Source: Polaribacter sp. Q13 (lineage in GTDB: Bacteria; Bacteroidota; Bacteroidia; Flavobacteriales; Flavobacteriaceae). Taken from it: a stretch of DNA of 64,000 bases. Positions 9,278-16,741 of this stretch are shown piece after piece. A model generated the notes under the pieces. That model saw only the letters and a program-made list of their open reading frames with translations, had not been told where the DNA came from and searched no databases. The translations under genes and the position numbers were made by a program. The stretch covers positions 1,570,001 through 1,634,000 of the forward strand of contig NZ_CP074436.1 of the NCBI RefSeq assembly GCF_016858305.2, read 5' to 3'. Numbering within the stretch: position 1 is the first letter of the stretch; each line of letters starts with the position of its first letter.

Positions 9278-9397
9278 TTATTTTACTCTTTTAAAACCAT
9301 CTTTCTTTTTAATATCTGCACAATATTTCTTACCATCTTCATCCATTTTAAATCGATTAGCAAACTCTAAAAGGTTTTAATCTTTAAATATATTCAT
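9278..9397 (-). pseudogene. Decayed N-terminus of an IS1595-family transposase
   Basis: Translating the minus strand from an ATG at 9397 gives MNIFKD, then a stop, then NLLEFANRFKMDEDGKKY, CADIKKKDGFKRVK and another stop. This is the typical N-terminus of Bacteroidetes IS1595-type transposases (MxIFKGQNLLEFxxRFKTDEDC...IKWKDGFKC). The stop sits where a glutamine is usual (CAA to TAA). The zinc-ribbon cysteines and the catalytic part are missing. It is a dead fragment about 40 codons long. Confidence 0.7.
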
Positions 9398-9470
9398 AAT
9401 AATACCATATTTGTAGATGTTAAAGAGATGAACTTAAATACTGACTTCTAAACTTATCATTAAGTTTGCT

Positions 9471-10178
9471 TTAAGACATAGGAACATCAATAACCAATAA
9501 TTTACTTTGTTTCGTAGCTGTTATAGAAACTTGGTTTGTACCAGTTATCCCAATCGCATCTCTTTTTTCTAGAAGTTCATTGTCTATTGAAACTTCTCCG
9601 TCTATTAAGAAAAAATAAGCTCCATTTTTTAACTCATAGGTTGTCTTAAATTCTTTGTCCAAATCAATCATAGAAATATAACCTTGTTGATTTATAGGTA
9701 AAGAACCTTCTATTTGCTTGCTTTTTGGAGAAACTAATACTTGAAATTTATTTTTTCGTCCTGCAGCCTCAAACATTTTTTGATTGTAATAAGGTGTTAC
9801 ATTTTCTGTCTCTGGAATAACCCAAAGTTGCAAAAAATTAACGGCAGCCATTTTACTGTCATTAAATTCTGAGTGTGTAATACCCGTGCCCGCACTCATT
9901 ACCTGTACTTCTCCTACTTCAATGGACCGTTTGTTTTCCATACTGTCTTTGTGAGATAAGGCTCCTGAAATTGGAATAGAGATGATTTCCATATTTTTAT
10001 GCGGGTGTGTTCCAAAGCCCATTTTTGGTTGTACAACATCATCATTTAAAACACGTAACATTCCAAAATTCATTCTTTCTAAATTCTGATAACTAGCAAA
10101 ACTAAAAGTATGATGTGATTTTAGCCAACCATGATTGGCAAAACCTCTTGTTGCTGATTTGTGAATTATTTTTTTCAT
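9471..10178 (-). CDS. Pirin-family protein
   Basis: 235 residues, a bicupin of the pirin/YhhW type. The signature 'ATRGFANHGWLKSHHTFSFASY' opens the protein. The metal ligands of the first cupin are present as His58, His60 (HPHKNMEI), His102 and Glu104 (THSEF). Family members bind iron, and some act as quercetin dioxygenases or redox-sensitive regulators; the substrate here is not evident. It is the last gene of the minus-strand redox group and lies downstream of the MarR regulator, with a structured repeat between them. An electrophile- or oxidant-induced role would fit the neighbours (inference). Confidence 0.9.
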   Translation of the reverse strand: MKKIIHKSATRGFANHGWLKSHHTFSFASYQNLERMNFGMLRVLNDDVVQPKMGFGTHPHKNMEIISIPISGALSHKDSMENKRSIEVGEVQVMSAGTGITHSEFNDSKMAAVNFLQLWVIPETENVTPYYNQKMFEAAGRKNKFQVLVSPKSKQIEGSLPINQQGYISMIDLDKEFKTTYELKNGAYFFLIDGEVSIDNELLEKRDAIGITGTNQVSITATKQSKLLVIDVPMS

Positions 10179-10253
10179 AATGATATTTTTAAATTACGCT
10201 TCTAAATATACTTGCGTTTATAAGGTATTCTTTTCGTTTATAGACTCTCTTTT

Positions 10254-10347
10254 GCGTTAGGGATTGAGGCATTTGTTGGAGCTCATTTTCTTTTTCAGAA
10301 AATAGCGACTGCCGAAAGCCCGCCCCTTTTTAGGGTAACGCCCAAAT
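10254..10347. repeat. Structured dispersed element, copy A
   Basis: One of four copies in the window. It starts GCGTTAGGGATTGA, contains GAGCTC and CGAAAGCCCG, and ends AACGCCCAAAT. GCGTT can pair with AACGC, GGG with CCC and GGCA with TGCC. Two inner hairpins are visible (ATTTTC...GAAAAT and CCC...GGG). It lies between marR and the pirin gene. The strand of the functional RNA, if any, is unknown. Confidence 0.75.
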
Positions 10348-10351
10348 ATTT

Positions 10352-10789
10352 CTACCTTATTTTATCTAACAGATTACTTAAAACAGCGGCTTCTTCTTCT
10401 GTAATATTTTCTAAAAATGACAGGTTATTGTTCTCATCTATACTTGACAATAAGATTAACCCTTCTTTGCTTATTTTAACAAAAACGACTCTTCTATCTT
10501 CGTCACAACGTTCTCTTTCTATTAAATTTTTATCGCATAATTTATCCATTAAACGGGTGGCATTTGGAGCTCTTTCTATCATTCTTTCTTTTACAAGTTG
10601 AACCTTAATTCTATCTTTTGCTCCACGTAAAATTCTTAAAATATTGTATTGCTGTGGCGAAATTCCGAAAGGTTTAAAAAACTCATTCTCTTTGCTACTT
10701 AACCAATTTGCAGTGTATTTAATATTGATTAAAGCCTTTAACTTATTACTTTCAAATTTCGATTTTATGTCTTTAGAAATGTCTCCCAT
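10352..10789 (-). CDS. MarR-family transcriptional regulator
   Basis: 145 residues, normal MarR length. It shows the winged-helix core: 'GISPQQYNILRILRGAKDRIKVQLVKERMIERAPNATRLMDKLCDKNLIERERCDEDRRVVFVKISKEG', with the D-x-R-R wing motif characteristic of the family. MarR proteins repress small operons and release DNA on binding phenolics or on cysteine oxidation. It lies in the middle of a redox-stress gene group, so that group is the likely regulon (inference). The start codon is only 3 bp from a heptanucleotide tandem repeat that occupies the whole upstream region, leaving no normal ribosome-binding site. Confidence 0.9.
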   Translation of the reverse strand: MGDISKDIKSKFESNKLKALINIKYTANWLSSKENEFFKPFGISPQQYNILRILRGAKDRIKVQLVKERMIERAPNATRLMDKLCDKNLIERERCDEDRRVVFVKISKEGLILLSSIDENNNLSFLENITEEEAAVLSNLLDKIR

Positions 10790-10792
10790 GTC

Positions 10793-10920
10793 TCAGTATT
10801 CAGTATTCAGTATTCAGTATTCAGTATTCAGTATTCAGTATTCAGTATTCAGTATTCAGTATTCAGTATTCAGTATTCAGTATTCAGTATTCAGTATTCA
10901 GTATTCAGTATTCAGTATTC
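10793..10920. repeat. Tandem heptanucleotide repeat (TCAGTAT), about 18 copies
   Basis: 128 bp of perfect TCAGTAT repeats (ATACTGA on the minus strand) directly upstream of the marR start codon. Single or double units of the same motif recur near 21050 and 22229 upstream of other genes. A perfect array of this length should vary by slippage. Confidence 0.98.
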
Positions 10921-10995
10921 GAAAATTAAAAAAGGCACTTTTAATAACAACATTTATTCTTCTTTTTTTTAGTCATACGTCTTACGTCTAAATCT

Positions 10996-11030
10996 TTGTT
11001 TCTTGTTTCTTGTTTCTTGTTTCTTGTTTC
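10996..11030. repeat. Tandem heptanucleotide repeat (TTGTTTC), 5 copies
   Basis: Five perfect 7-bp units. A degenerate relative (CTTGTCTCTTGCCTCTTGTCTC) follows at 11104-11126. Together with the TCAGTAT array these repeats fill most of the 348-bp gap between the glutaredoxin-like gene and marR. Confidence 0.95.
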
Positions 11031-11137
11031 TAAAACTTAAAAAAATAAACACATAGCAACATAGATTTAGTCTTATGTCATAAGTCATTTTTTAGTCCTA
11101 AGTCTTGTCTCTTGCCTCTTGTCTCCAAAATAAAAAC

Positions 11138-11386
11138 TTACGCTCTTAAACTTAAATCTTGCATTATTTTATTAAACTCTTCTGTGGTAGGTGTTAAATA
11201 CACTTTATCGTCTACAAACAACGTTGGATATTTTGCAACGCCATCATACAATTCTTTACTATGTTCTCTTGCTTCTGCATCTTTAGAAATGTCTTTATAG
11301 ATATAAGGAACATCGGTTGAATTTAGAAAATTTTTAAATGCTACTGTATAAGCGTGTCCTGCTCTTCCGTATAAAATTATTTTCAT
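11138..11386 (-). CDS. Glutaredoxin/thioredoxin-fold small protein lacking the CxxC active site
   Basis: 82 residues, glutaredoxin size. The fold is suggested by 'MKIILYGRAG' at the start, by 'KYPTLFVDDKVY' with the conserved cis-proline, and by the C-terminal helix. Where a glutaredoxin has C-P-Y-C this protein reads G-H-A-Y, and there is no cysteine anywhere in the sequence. It can therefore not act by dithiol or monothiol chemistry. It starts 3 bp after the FMN reductase stop and is probably co-translated with it. A binding or chaperone role is possible, but the function is unknown. Confidence 0.7.
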   Translation of the reverse strand: MKIILYGRAGHAYTVAFKNFLNSTDVPYIYKDISKDAEAREHSKELYDGVAKYPTLFVDDKVYLTPTTEEFNKIMQDLSLRA

Positions 11387-11389
11387 TCT

Positions 11390-11923
11390 TTATTGATTTA
11401 CAGCGTTTTCAAATTGAGTTACTTGCTCTTTTAAGCCTGCTAATAATTCGGCATTTACAATTGTACCTTCTTTAAAATTATCGTAAAAACTAGGTAACGA
11501 GAAAGGGATTAATTCTTTTGCACCTTGCCACGAAAATCTAGAAAGAGCTGTTTCTAATACAGATTGTCCTCCTCTTGCTCCTGGTGAAGTTGCCATTAAT
11601 AATACGGGCTTATCTCTAAATACTTTTGCTTCGATTCTAGAACTCCAATCGAAAATATTTTTAAAAGCTGCTGTATAACTTCCATTATGTTCTGCCAAAG
11701 AAAGTATAAAGCCATCGTAATTATTTAACAATGCACTAAACTTAACTGCATCTTCTGAAAAACCGTTTTTTTCTTCATCCTCACTAAAAATCGGCAATGT
11801 ATAATCTCTTAAATCGATGACATCAAAAGAAGTATTTTCTAAGTTTTCTGCAGCAAATGTTGCTAATTTTTTATTGATAGAAGTAGAACTTGTACTTCCT
11901 GCAAATGCTAATATTTTCTTCAT
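11390..11923 (-). CDS. NAD(P)H-dependent FMN reductase (flavodoxin-like fold)
   Basis: 177 residues. The FMN phosphate-binding loop 'AFAGSTSSTSINKKLA' is at the N-terminus. 'LAEHNGSYTAAFKNIFDW' corresponds to the PEYNGS-x-P-LKNxxDW motif of the family, and 'ATSPGARGGQSVL' contacts the flavin. These enzymes reduce quinones, azo compounds or chromate with NAD(P)H, in the cytoplasm. It lies between the OsmC and glutaredoxin-like genes with 12 and 3 bp spacing, a tight operon. A role in quinone or electrophile detoxification is likely (inference from family and neighbours). Confidence 0.9.
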   Translation of the reverse strand: MKKILAFAGSTSSTSINKKLATFAAENLENTSFDVIDLRDYTLPIFSEDEEKNGFSEDAVKFSALLNNYDGFILSLAEHNGSYTAAFKNIFDWSSRIEAKVFRDKPVLLMATSPGARGGQSVLETALSRFSWQGAKELIPFSLPSFYDNFKEGTIVNAELLAGLKEQVTQFENAVNQ

Positions 11924-11935
11924 ATTTTTATTTTT

Positions 11936-12331
11936 TTACTGAATACGGCTAACTATTCTCGTTTCTCCTTTTATCATTCTTGCAACAGGACATTTGCCTG
12001 CAAAGACTAATAATTTTTTTCTTTGTTCTTCTGTAATTTCTTTTTCAAAGGATATTTCTTCCGTTAAATAAGGTCCGTTTTCATCTTTAAGCTCAGAAAC
12101 GTTAACCGTTATTTCTCCAATATCCCAACCTCTTCTTTCTGCATACGTTCTTAAAGTCATTGAAACGCAACCGCCAATTGCGGTTAATAAATATTCTACA
12201 GGAGTTGCACCACTATCACCTCCACCTGCTTCAACAGATTGATCCATTGTAAGAAAGTGGTTTCTAATTTTTGCTTCCGCAAGAAAATTCTTGTTTGTTA
12301 AAACTACTTCGGCCTTTTTAACTTCTGACAT
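11936..12331 (-). CDS. OsmC/Ohr-family peroxiredoxin-like protein
   Basis: 131 residues. The two redox cysteines of the OsmC family are present: Cys55 in 'AIGGCVSMTLRTYAERRGW' and Cys114 in 'FAGKCPVARMI'. OsmC/Ohr proteins reduce organic hydroperoxides. The sequence is closer to the general OsmC (YhfA-type) group than to Ohr. Its start overlaps the end of the upstream DoxX-like gene by 14 bp, indicating translational coupling. Probably induced by oxidants through the nearby MarR (inference). Confidence 0.9.
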   Translation of the reverse strand: MSEVKKAEVVLTNKNFLAEAKIRNHFLTMDQSVEAGGGDSGATPVEYLLTAIGGCVSMTLRTYAERRGWDIGEITVNVSELKDENGPYLTEEISFEKEITEEQRKKLLVFAGKCPVARMIKGETRIVSRIQ

Positions 12332-12683
12332 TGGTTATTTTTTTATGCGTAATATAAGACGTAATTAAAAAGACCATAGCTGCAATAGAAGCTCCTTGTT
12401 CTCCATCTCCTATCATTACATGCGCAAAAAATGCAAAAATAAATGCGAAGAAAAAACCTGCATAGGCCCATTCTTTTATCGTTTTATTTGATAAAAACCA
12501 TAAAGCCACTAAACCTAAAAGTTTTGCCGCTGCATAAGGGTAAATTATATATGTTGGATACCCAAAATTGGTGAACATACCTGCTACTGCTTCATGATTA
12601 AAAATATACATTCCGGCAGAAAAAAGCATAATTAATGTTAATAATGCTGTGGAGATATAATATATAATTTTTGTCGTCTTCAT
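12318..12683 (-). CDS. DoxX-like small membrane protein
   Basis: 121 residues with four predicted transmembrane helices (about 8-26, 45-63, 71-90 and 95-112), matching the DoxX_2 pattern ('LLTLIMLFSAGMYIF', 'KLLGLVALWFL'). DoxX-like proteins are often encoded with thiol or quinone stress genes, but their biochemical role is uncertain. It is the first gene of the operon doxX-osmC-FMN reductase-glutaredoxin-like. A palindromic operator candidate lies just upstream. Confidence 0.8.
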   Translation of the reverse strand: MKTTKIIYYISTALLTLIMLFSAGMYIFNHEAVAGMFTNFGYPTYIIYPYAAAKLLGLVALWFLSNKTIKEWAYAGFFFAFIFAFFAHVMIGDGEQGASIAAMVFLITSYITHKKITNVRS

Positions 12684-12707
12684 CTTAAATGGTTTTTAAA
12701 TTCTCGA

Positions 12708-12715
12708 CAAAATTA
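12708..12715 (-). promoter_or_regulatory. -7 box of the redox operon promoter
   Basis: On the minus strand the sequence is TAATTTTG, a perfect match to the Bacteroidetes consensus TAnnTTTG, 25 bp upstream of the doxX-like start codon. Nineteen bases further upstream is TTGG, close to the -33 TTTG, and it lies within the palindrome described next. Confidence 0.6.
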
Positions 12716-12728
12716 CAATAATTACTTT

Positions 12729-12757
12729 TATTTTCCAAGGAAAATAAATCCAAGGAA
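12729..12757. promoter_or_regulatory. Operator candidate for the redox operon
   Basis: An 18-bp inverted repeat (TATTTTCC-AA-GGAAAATA, 12729-12746) overlaps the presumed -33 region. Its core TCCAAGGAA is repeated exactly 15 bp further out (12749-12757). The position over the promoter suggests a repressor site. The MarR-family protein encoded downstream is the obvious candidate, though not proven. Confidence 0.55.
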
Positions 12758-12808
12758 GTATTTTTAAATAAAACTACAGCACTTATGAACCAATTAATTT
12801 AAAAAAAA

Positions 12809-13807
12809 TTAATCATTGCCATATACAAGGTCTATAAATTCTGAATTTTCTAATTTCCCAAAATAATCTGAAATAGTTACCTCATGTAACTTCTTAGTGA
12901 TTTCATTTTTATCATAAGGAACACCTATTAACAAGTTTTCAAGATTAACAACGGGGTGTCTACCAAAGAAATCTCCAAAAATTTTAAAGTCAGAAATATG
13001 TCCTTTTTCAACAAAAATACGCACATCTATCTCTCCTATTGGAAAGCGTTTATTGCGTTGTATATTAAACTTTGGTGAGTTTCCAAAATTCCAATCCCAC
13101 AAATCATATTTTGCTGCTTTTAATTCTTTTACAGCTTTCCACTCTGCTTCGGTTAATTTATGAATTTCAAAATCTTCTTTAGCTTCATACAAACCTGTTA
13201 GTAATTGCTTTTTAAAATGATCCATTGTAATAGGTTCTTTTAAAAATTTACTAATATTTGCAACACGACTTCTAACCGATTTATGTCCTTTAGATTGAAT
13301 TTTACTCATTTTTACTTGAAGTGCTTTCCCTACTTCGCTCATATCTGTATCGAACAATAAAGTACCATGACTAATCATTCGTTTTCCTGTAGAAAATTGA
13401 GCTGTTCCAGAAATTTTCTTTTCATCAACTAGAATATCATTTCTACCTTTTAACTCGGCATGTACACCCAATTCATTTAAAACACGAATTACAGGTTCTG
13501 TAAACTTTTTAAAATTACTAATACTTTTTCCGTCGTGATTGGTAATAAAACTGAAGTTTAAATTTCCTAAATCATGATAGACAGCTCCTCCTCCAGAAAT
13601 ACGTCGAACTACTTTTATATCGTTTTTATCGATATATTCTTGGTTAATTTCTTCTAAAGTATTTTGATTACGACCAATAATAATGGAAGGTGCATTAATA
13701 TAAAACAATAAATAATCTGTTGAAGCATCAAAGTTTCTTAACGCATATTCTTCTAATGCTAAGTTTAGTTTAGGATCTGTACAACCCTCATTATCAATAA
13801 AAATCAT
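12809..13807 (-). CDS. lplA: Lipoate--protein ligase A
   Basis: 332 residues, the normal two-domain form. The lipoyl-binding motif 'RRISGGGAVYHD' is at residues 68-79 and the catalytic lysine region 'GRNDILVDEKKISGTAQ' at 121-137. The C-terminal accessory domain ('FPIGEIDVRIFVEKG...DFFG') follows from about residue 245. It activates lipoate with ATP and attaches it to lipoyl domains of 2-oxoacid dehydrogenases and GcvH. Monocistronic by appearance: a 125-bp gap separates it from the redox operon, and a MITE-like repeat begins 26 bp upstream of its start. Confidence 0.95.
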   Translation of the reverse strand: MIFIDNEGCTDPKLNLALEEYALRNFDASTDYLLFYINAPSIIIGRNQNTLEEINQEYIDKNDIKVVRRISGGGAVYHDLGNLNFSFITNHDGKSISNFKKFTEPVIRVLNELGVHAELKGRNDILVDEKKISGTAQFSTGKRMISHGTLLFDTDMSEVGKALQVKMSKIQSKGHKSVRSRVANISKFLKEPITMDHFKKQLLTGLYEAKEDFEIHKLTEAEWKAVKELKAAKYDLWDWNFGNSPKFNIQRNKRFPIGEIDVRIFVEKGHISDFKIFGDFFGRHPVVNLENLLIGVPYDKNEITKKLHEVTISDYFGKLENSEFIDLVYGND

Positions 13808-13832
13808 AGAATTTGTCTATTTATTAGGAATA

Positions 13833-13994
13833 ATACCAAATAAACATCAAAATGATCGATTAAATTCGTTGCTTTTTCCTTAATATTTTAATATAAAATA
13901 GAACTATAACTAAGGCTATGATTAGATTTTCTATTTCATATTAAGAAAAAATAATTCAAATTTATCATCAATTATTTTAAAATTCATTTGGTAT
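13833..13994. repeat. MITE-like element with ATACCAAAT termini, copy 1
   Basis: 162 bp bounded by inverted ATACCAAAT / ATTTGGTAT. It aligns along its whole length with the reverse complement of 28825-28975, including an identical GATTAGATTTTCTAT core. It contains no open reading frame. The rest of the 416-bp gap holds AT-rich sequence and the structured element at 14138. Confidence 0.9.
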
Positions 13995-14137
13995 AACAAA
14001 TATAAAGATTTTCTAAAACTGTTTTACGTATTTTAAACCCTAAATAATACAGAAAAATCGTATTTCAGAATCAGAAAAAAGCCAACTTATATAAAAAAAA
14101 CATTGTCTATTTTTTATATAAGTTGGCAAATATGTTT

Positions 14138-14216
14138 AGCCCCGATTGAATGGTATGTTTGAGCTCTTTTTTGTTTTTTCAACAAAAAAAGCGAGTAATG
14201 AAAGCGGGAAATAGCT
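14138..14216. repeat. Structured dispersed element, copy B (divergent)
   Basis: It aligns with the other three copies through GATTGAATGG, GTTTGAGCTCTTTT, a long A/T hairpin, GCGAGTA and TGAAAGCGGG. The outer helix differs: the 5' side has CCC and the 3' side GGG, where the others have GGG or AGG and CCC or CCT. The outermost AGC pairs with GCT. It ends only 8 bp from the stop of the 579-aa membrane-protein gene. Confidence 0.65.
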
Positions 14217-14223
14217 ACAAAAA

Positions 14224-15963
14224 CTATTGATTATTCTTTATAGAATCTATTTTCTTTTGAAGTTTTTCTATTTCTAATCGTTTTTTATCTTTTGCTGAGA
14301 TTAACTTAATAGAGTCTAAAATTTGCTGATTTTTATCTAGGTTAGAAATTAATTTAATAGAATCTAGAACTTGTTTATTCTGCTCTAAAATAGATTTCTC
14401 TTTTTCGAAATATAGATTTTTTCCTTCGCTAGTTCTCCACGCTTCATTTAATTGGTTGTAAACCTCTTCATTCCAAGTACTTGGTTTTTTAGCGTTTATC
14501 CAAACTACGTCTCTGTATTCACTATCTACCAAAGCTAAATCTGGTGTTGCAGAACCATCGAATTGTTCTGGATTATCGTCGCTAATTGTAGAAACCGTAC
14601 CTAAGAAAAACATGCGTTTTCTACCTGCAATATTTTTAATATAAGGTCTAAATTCTACGGGAGTATTTGAGCTCCAATCGTACTCTTTTTTAGATTCTTT
14701 TACCTTTAAAGGCATTGCAGAAACCCCTGCATATCCTTGTTTTTTTGATGCATGATCATAATAATACAACTTGTCTGTACCATCTGCCGGAATAAAAACA
14801 CTGTAACTTAAACTGGTTCTTTCTTTACCCACAGGCTCTAAACCAAACCAGTGATACAAACCACTATAAGCTGGCGTTTTGGCATCTGAAAAATCGAAAT
14901 CGGTAACATAAGGTTGTGCGTTTTGATCTTTTGGTGCTGTTGGAATTTTAACAGCACTTTCCATGTTCCAAGGTAATGGATCCGAAAATCCTGCTAAAAA
15001 CTTTAAACTTTCTGCTTGTAAACGAGATACGCGTTCTGCTAATGTGTTTTGTTTGGTTAAATAGGCATAATTTTTGGTTTCATCTGGCGAAATATAAGTT
15101 CCTTTACCAATGGTAATTCTTTCTAAATAATCGGCCATATCGTGTTCTCCGTTGTCTATGACCATTACGCCACCAAAAGTAGGATATGGAAAAAAGAATC
15201 CTTTCCATTTAATTAAACTAACCACTTCTACCCAAGCGCCTTTATCATTTTTCATGTAGTAAGTATCGCTTGGTTCGTAATTAAACAACATCCAAGGATT
15301 AAAACGCTGCACTACGGCATTGTAAGTATTTCTACTAAATTTTAAAGATTCTCCGATAGAAAAGGTAACCGGAATTCTGTTTTCTGATGAAAAACGAGGA
15401 AAAGGTGTGGTACTAGACACAGAAAAGATTTCTTCTGTATTGTCTTTTAATCCTTGCCAGTAATACTTTTCTGTTGGCTGTATGGCCATTGTCCATTGGT
15501 TCTTCCCATCAACTCTTACCAAATGTGGCAAAGAAACATCTTTGGTTTCGCCAACAGACTCGTTTGCCATAGAAAAAATGTTTCTTAACGGCTGAATTCT
15601 TTCGTTTTGTGTTAGCGGTAAATCGTTAATTTCAATTTTATTTAAATCGTTAAATACGTTGTAGGTTTTCATATAATCGTAGAATTTCATGTTCCAACCT
15701 ACATAGTATAGAATACCGAAAAAGATGGATAAGAAAAATAAAATTCCGATTCTTTTTCCGACACCCACAGATTTTCTAAAACCTCGTAAACCTAAAAACA
15801 AGACTACAAAAGATAATAAAATGATGAAAATAAATTTTCTGACAAATATTAATCCTGGTTGATAATCGTCTCTAAAAAAGAACAATAATCCCAATAGTAT
15901 TATAAAAAAGATAATGACTCTTTTCTTTTGCTTTGCTCCTTTACTCCAATAATTTTTAATCAT
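14224..15963 (-). CDS. Membrane-anchored protein of unknown function (579 aa)
   Basis: I do not recognise this family. Three hydrophobic segments lie at the N-terminus (about residues 16-31, 41-59 and 72-90). A large domain without obvious enzymatic motifs follows (about 100-500), rich in W, Y and P. The charged, helical C-terminus contains the repeat LDSIKLIS twice (about residues 530 and 545). The order of membrane segments, soluble domain and coiled tail suggests a cell-envelope scaffold; this is an inference. It is the last gene of the minus-strand cluster that includes the AAA+ ATPase, with a 182-bp repeat-bearing gap before it. Confidence 0.75.
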   Translation of the reverse strand: MIKNYWSKGAKQKKRVIIFFIILLGLLFFFRDDYQPGLIFVRKFIFIILLSFVVLFLGLRGFRKSVGVGKRIGILFFLSIFFGILYYVGWNMKFYDYMKTYNVFNDLNKIEINDLPLTQNERIQPLRNIFSMANESVGETKDVSLPHLVRVDGKNQWTMAIQPTEKYYWQGLKDNTEEIFSVSSTTPFPRFSSENRIPVTFSIGESLKFSRNTYNAVVQRFNPWMLFNYEPSDTYYMKNDKGAWVEVVSLIKWKGFFFPYPTFGGVMVIDNGEHDMADYLERITIGKGTYISPDETKNYAYLTKQNTLAERVSRLQAESLKFLAGFSDPLPWNMESAVKIPTAPKDQNAQPYVTDFDFSDAKTPAYSGLYHWFGLEPVGKERTSLSYSVFIPADGTDKLYYYDHASKKQGYAGVSAMPLKVKESKKEYDWSSNTPVEFRPYIKNIAGRKRMFFLGTVSTISDDNPEQFDGSATPDLALVDSEYRDVVWINAKKPSTWNEEVYNQLNEAWRTSEGKNLYFEKEKSILEQNKQVLDSIKLISNLDKNQQILDSIKLISAKDKKRLEIEKLQKKIDSIKNNQ

Positions 15964-15970
15964 AATTACA

Positions 15971-16014
15971 CGTTTAAAGTATGAAGTTTGAAGCTGGAAG
16001 TTTCTTACTCATAC
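15971..16014. repeat. GAAGTTTGAAG-type repeat, copy 1
   Basis: It contains GAAGTTTGAAG, GGAAG and then GAAGTTTCTTACTCATACTT. The last block recurs almost exactly at about 16694-16713 (GAAGTTTCTTACTCATGCTT). Short repeats of this kind punctuate the gaps of this cluster. Confidence 0.7.
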
Positions 16015-16052
16015 TTACTATTTTATTCTAATTAATTTTTTGTTGTCATTGC

Positions 16053-16142
16053 GAGATTTTTGACAAAAAGTCGTGGCAATCTATTTATTTATAATACCAA
16101 TTTATAGATTACTTCGTCGTAAAAACTCCTCGTAATGACGAA
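16053..16142. repeat. Imperfect inverted repeat of GTCATTGCGAG type
   Basis: GTCATTGCGAG on the left faces CTCGTAATGAC on the right, with CGTGGCAATCT and AGATTACTTCGTCG between them. A related half-element is at 22462-22493. These look like intergenic palindromic repeats carried in many copies in flavobacterial genomes (from memory). Confidence 0.65.
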
Positions 16143-16145
16143 TCT

Positions 16146-16658
16146 TTACAATAATCCTTTATCTTTCAATCGTTCTCTTGCACTTTTCTCGTTTACTTTA
16201 GGAGCTTCTTTTGTTACCTCTACTTCTTTGGCCTCCTTTGTTTTAAAATCTTCAATAAAATCTTTTCCTTTCTCTACAACTTCATTAAATTTTTCTTCTA
16301 TAGAATCTGTTTGCTCCTCTATAATTTCTGATGATTTAAAAACGGCTCCTGCAATATACGTTCCTATCAAAGTTCCGACAATCATCGATGCAAACAATGA
16401 AATTGTTGCATAATTTATGGGAATTAAAAATTGCACAATTAAAATTCCGATCAGAAACAAAACAGCGATATATACAAATCTTAAAACAAAATTTTGTTGA
16501 AACACAAATCCTTTTGTATCGGTATCTTTCATTTGTAATTCTTCTGAATTCATTAACTTATTGAAAAACAAATAGATTTTATTAGTTCTAGATTCTCTCC
16601 AGTAAATAACAACTCCAAATAAAATTGCTGCGATAAATATGATAATTTCTAATGTCAT
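16146..16658 (-). CDS. Small membrane protein of unknown function (170 aa)
   Basis: Three predicted transmembrane helices (about residues 3-20, 57-76 and 82-105) are followed by a strongly charged helical tail (about 110-170) rich in Glu and Lys. I do not recognise a family. It belongs to the minus-strand cluster with the AAA+ ATPase. The flanking gaps contain short intergenic repeats rather than promoters that I can identify. Confidence 0.75.
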   Translation of the reverse strand: MTLEIIIFIAAILFGVVIYWRESRTNKIYLFFNKLMNSEELQMKDTDTKGFVFQQNFVLRFVYIAVLFLIGILIVQFLIPINYATISLFASMIVGTLIGTYIAGAVFKSSEIIEEQTDSIEEKFNEVVEKGKDFIEDFKTKEAKEVEVTKEAPKVNEKSARERLKDKGLL

Positions 16659-16667
16659 GGTTTTAAA

Positions 16668-16713
16668 AAGTTGGAAGTTGGAAGTTTGAAGAATGAAGTT
16701 TCTTACTCATGCT
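16668..16713. repeat. GAAGTTTGAAG-type repeat, copy 2
   Basis: It reads GTTGGAAGTTGGAAGTTTGAAG, then GAATGAAGTTTCTTACTCATGC. It is followed 30 bp later by the end of the four-helix-bundle gene and shares about 20 bp with the copy near 16000. Confidence 0.75.
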
Positions 16714-16741
16714 TAAAAACACAACTCATTATTATTATTTT

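Larger units (their letters stand above)
8885..9470. other. Intergenic region with decayed gene fragments
   Basis: 586 bp with no intact gene. The minus strand holds a clear IS1595-type transposase remnant (9278-9397) and a weaker AraC-like fragment (about 9131-9229). The rest is very AT-rich. The promoter of the TPR/LuxR regulator must lie at its left end, but no convincing -33/-7 pair was found. Confidence 0.6.

Noticed and set aside
10644..10991. Plus-strand open frame of 115 codons across the heptamer array
   Set aside because: Its middle is the translated repeat (SVFSIQY...). It is antisense to the N-terminus of marR and has no ribosome-binding site.
10793..11030. CRISPR-like array
   Set aside because: The units are 7 bp without spacers; this is a simple tandem repeat. 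No CRISPR array or cas gene was seen in the window.
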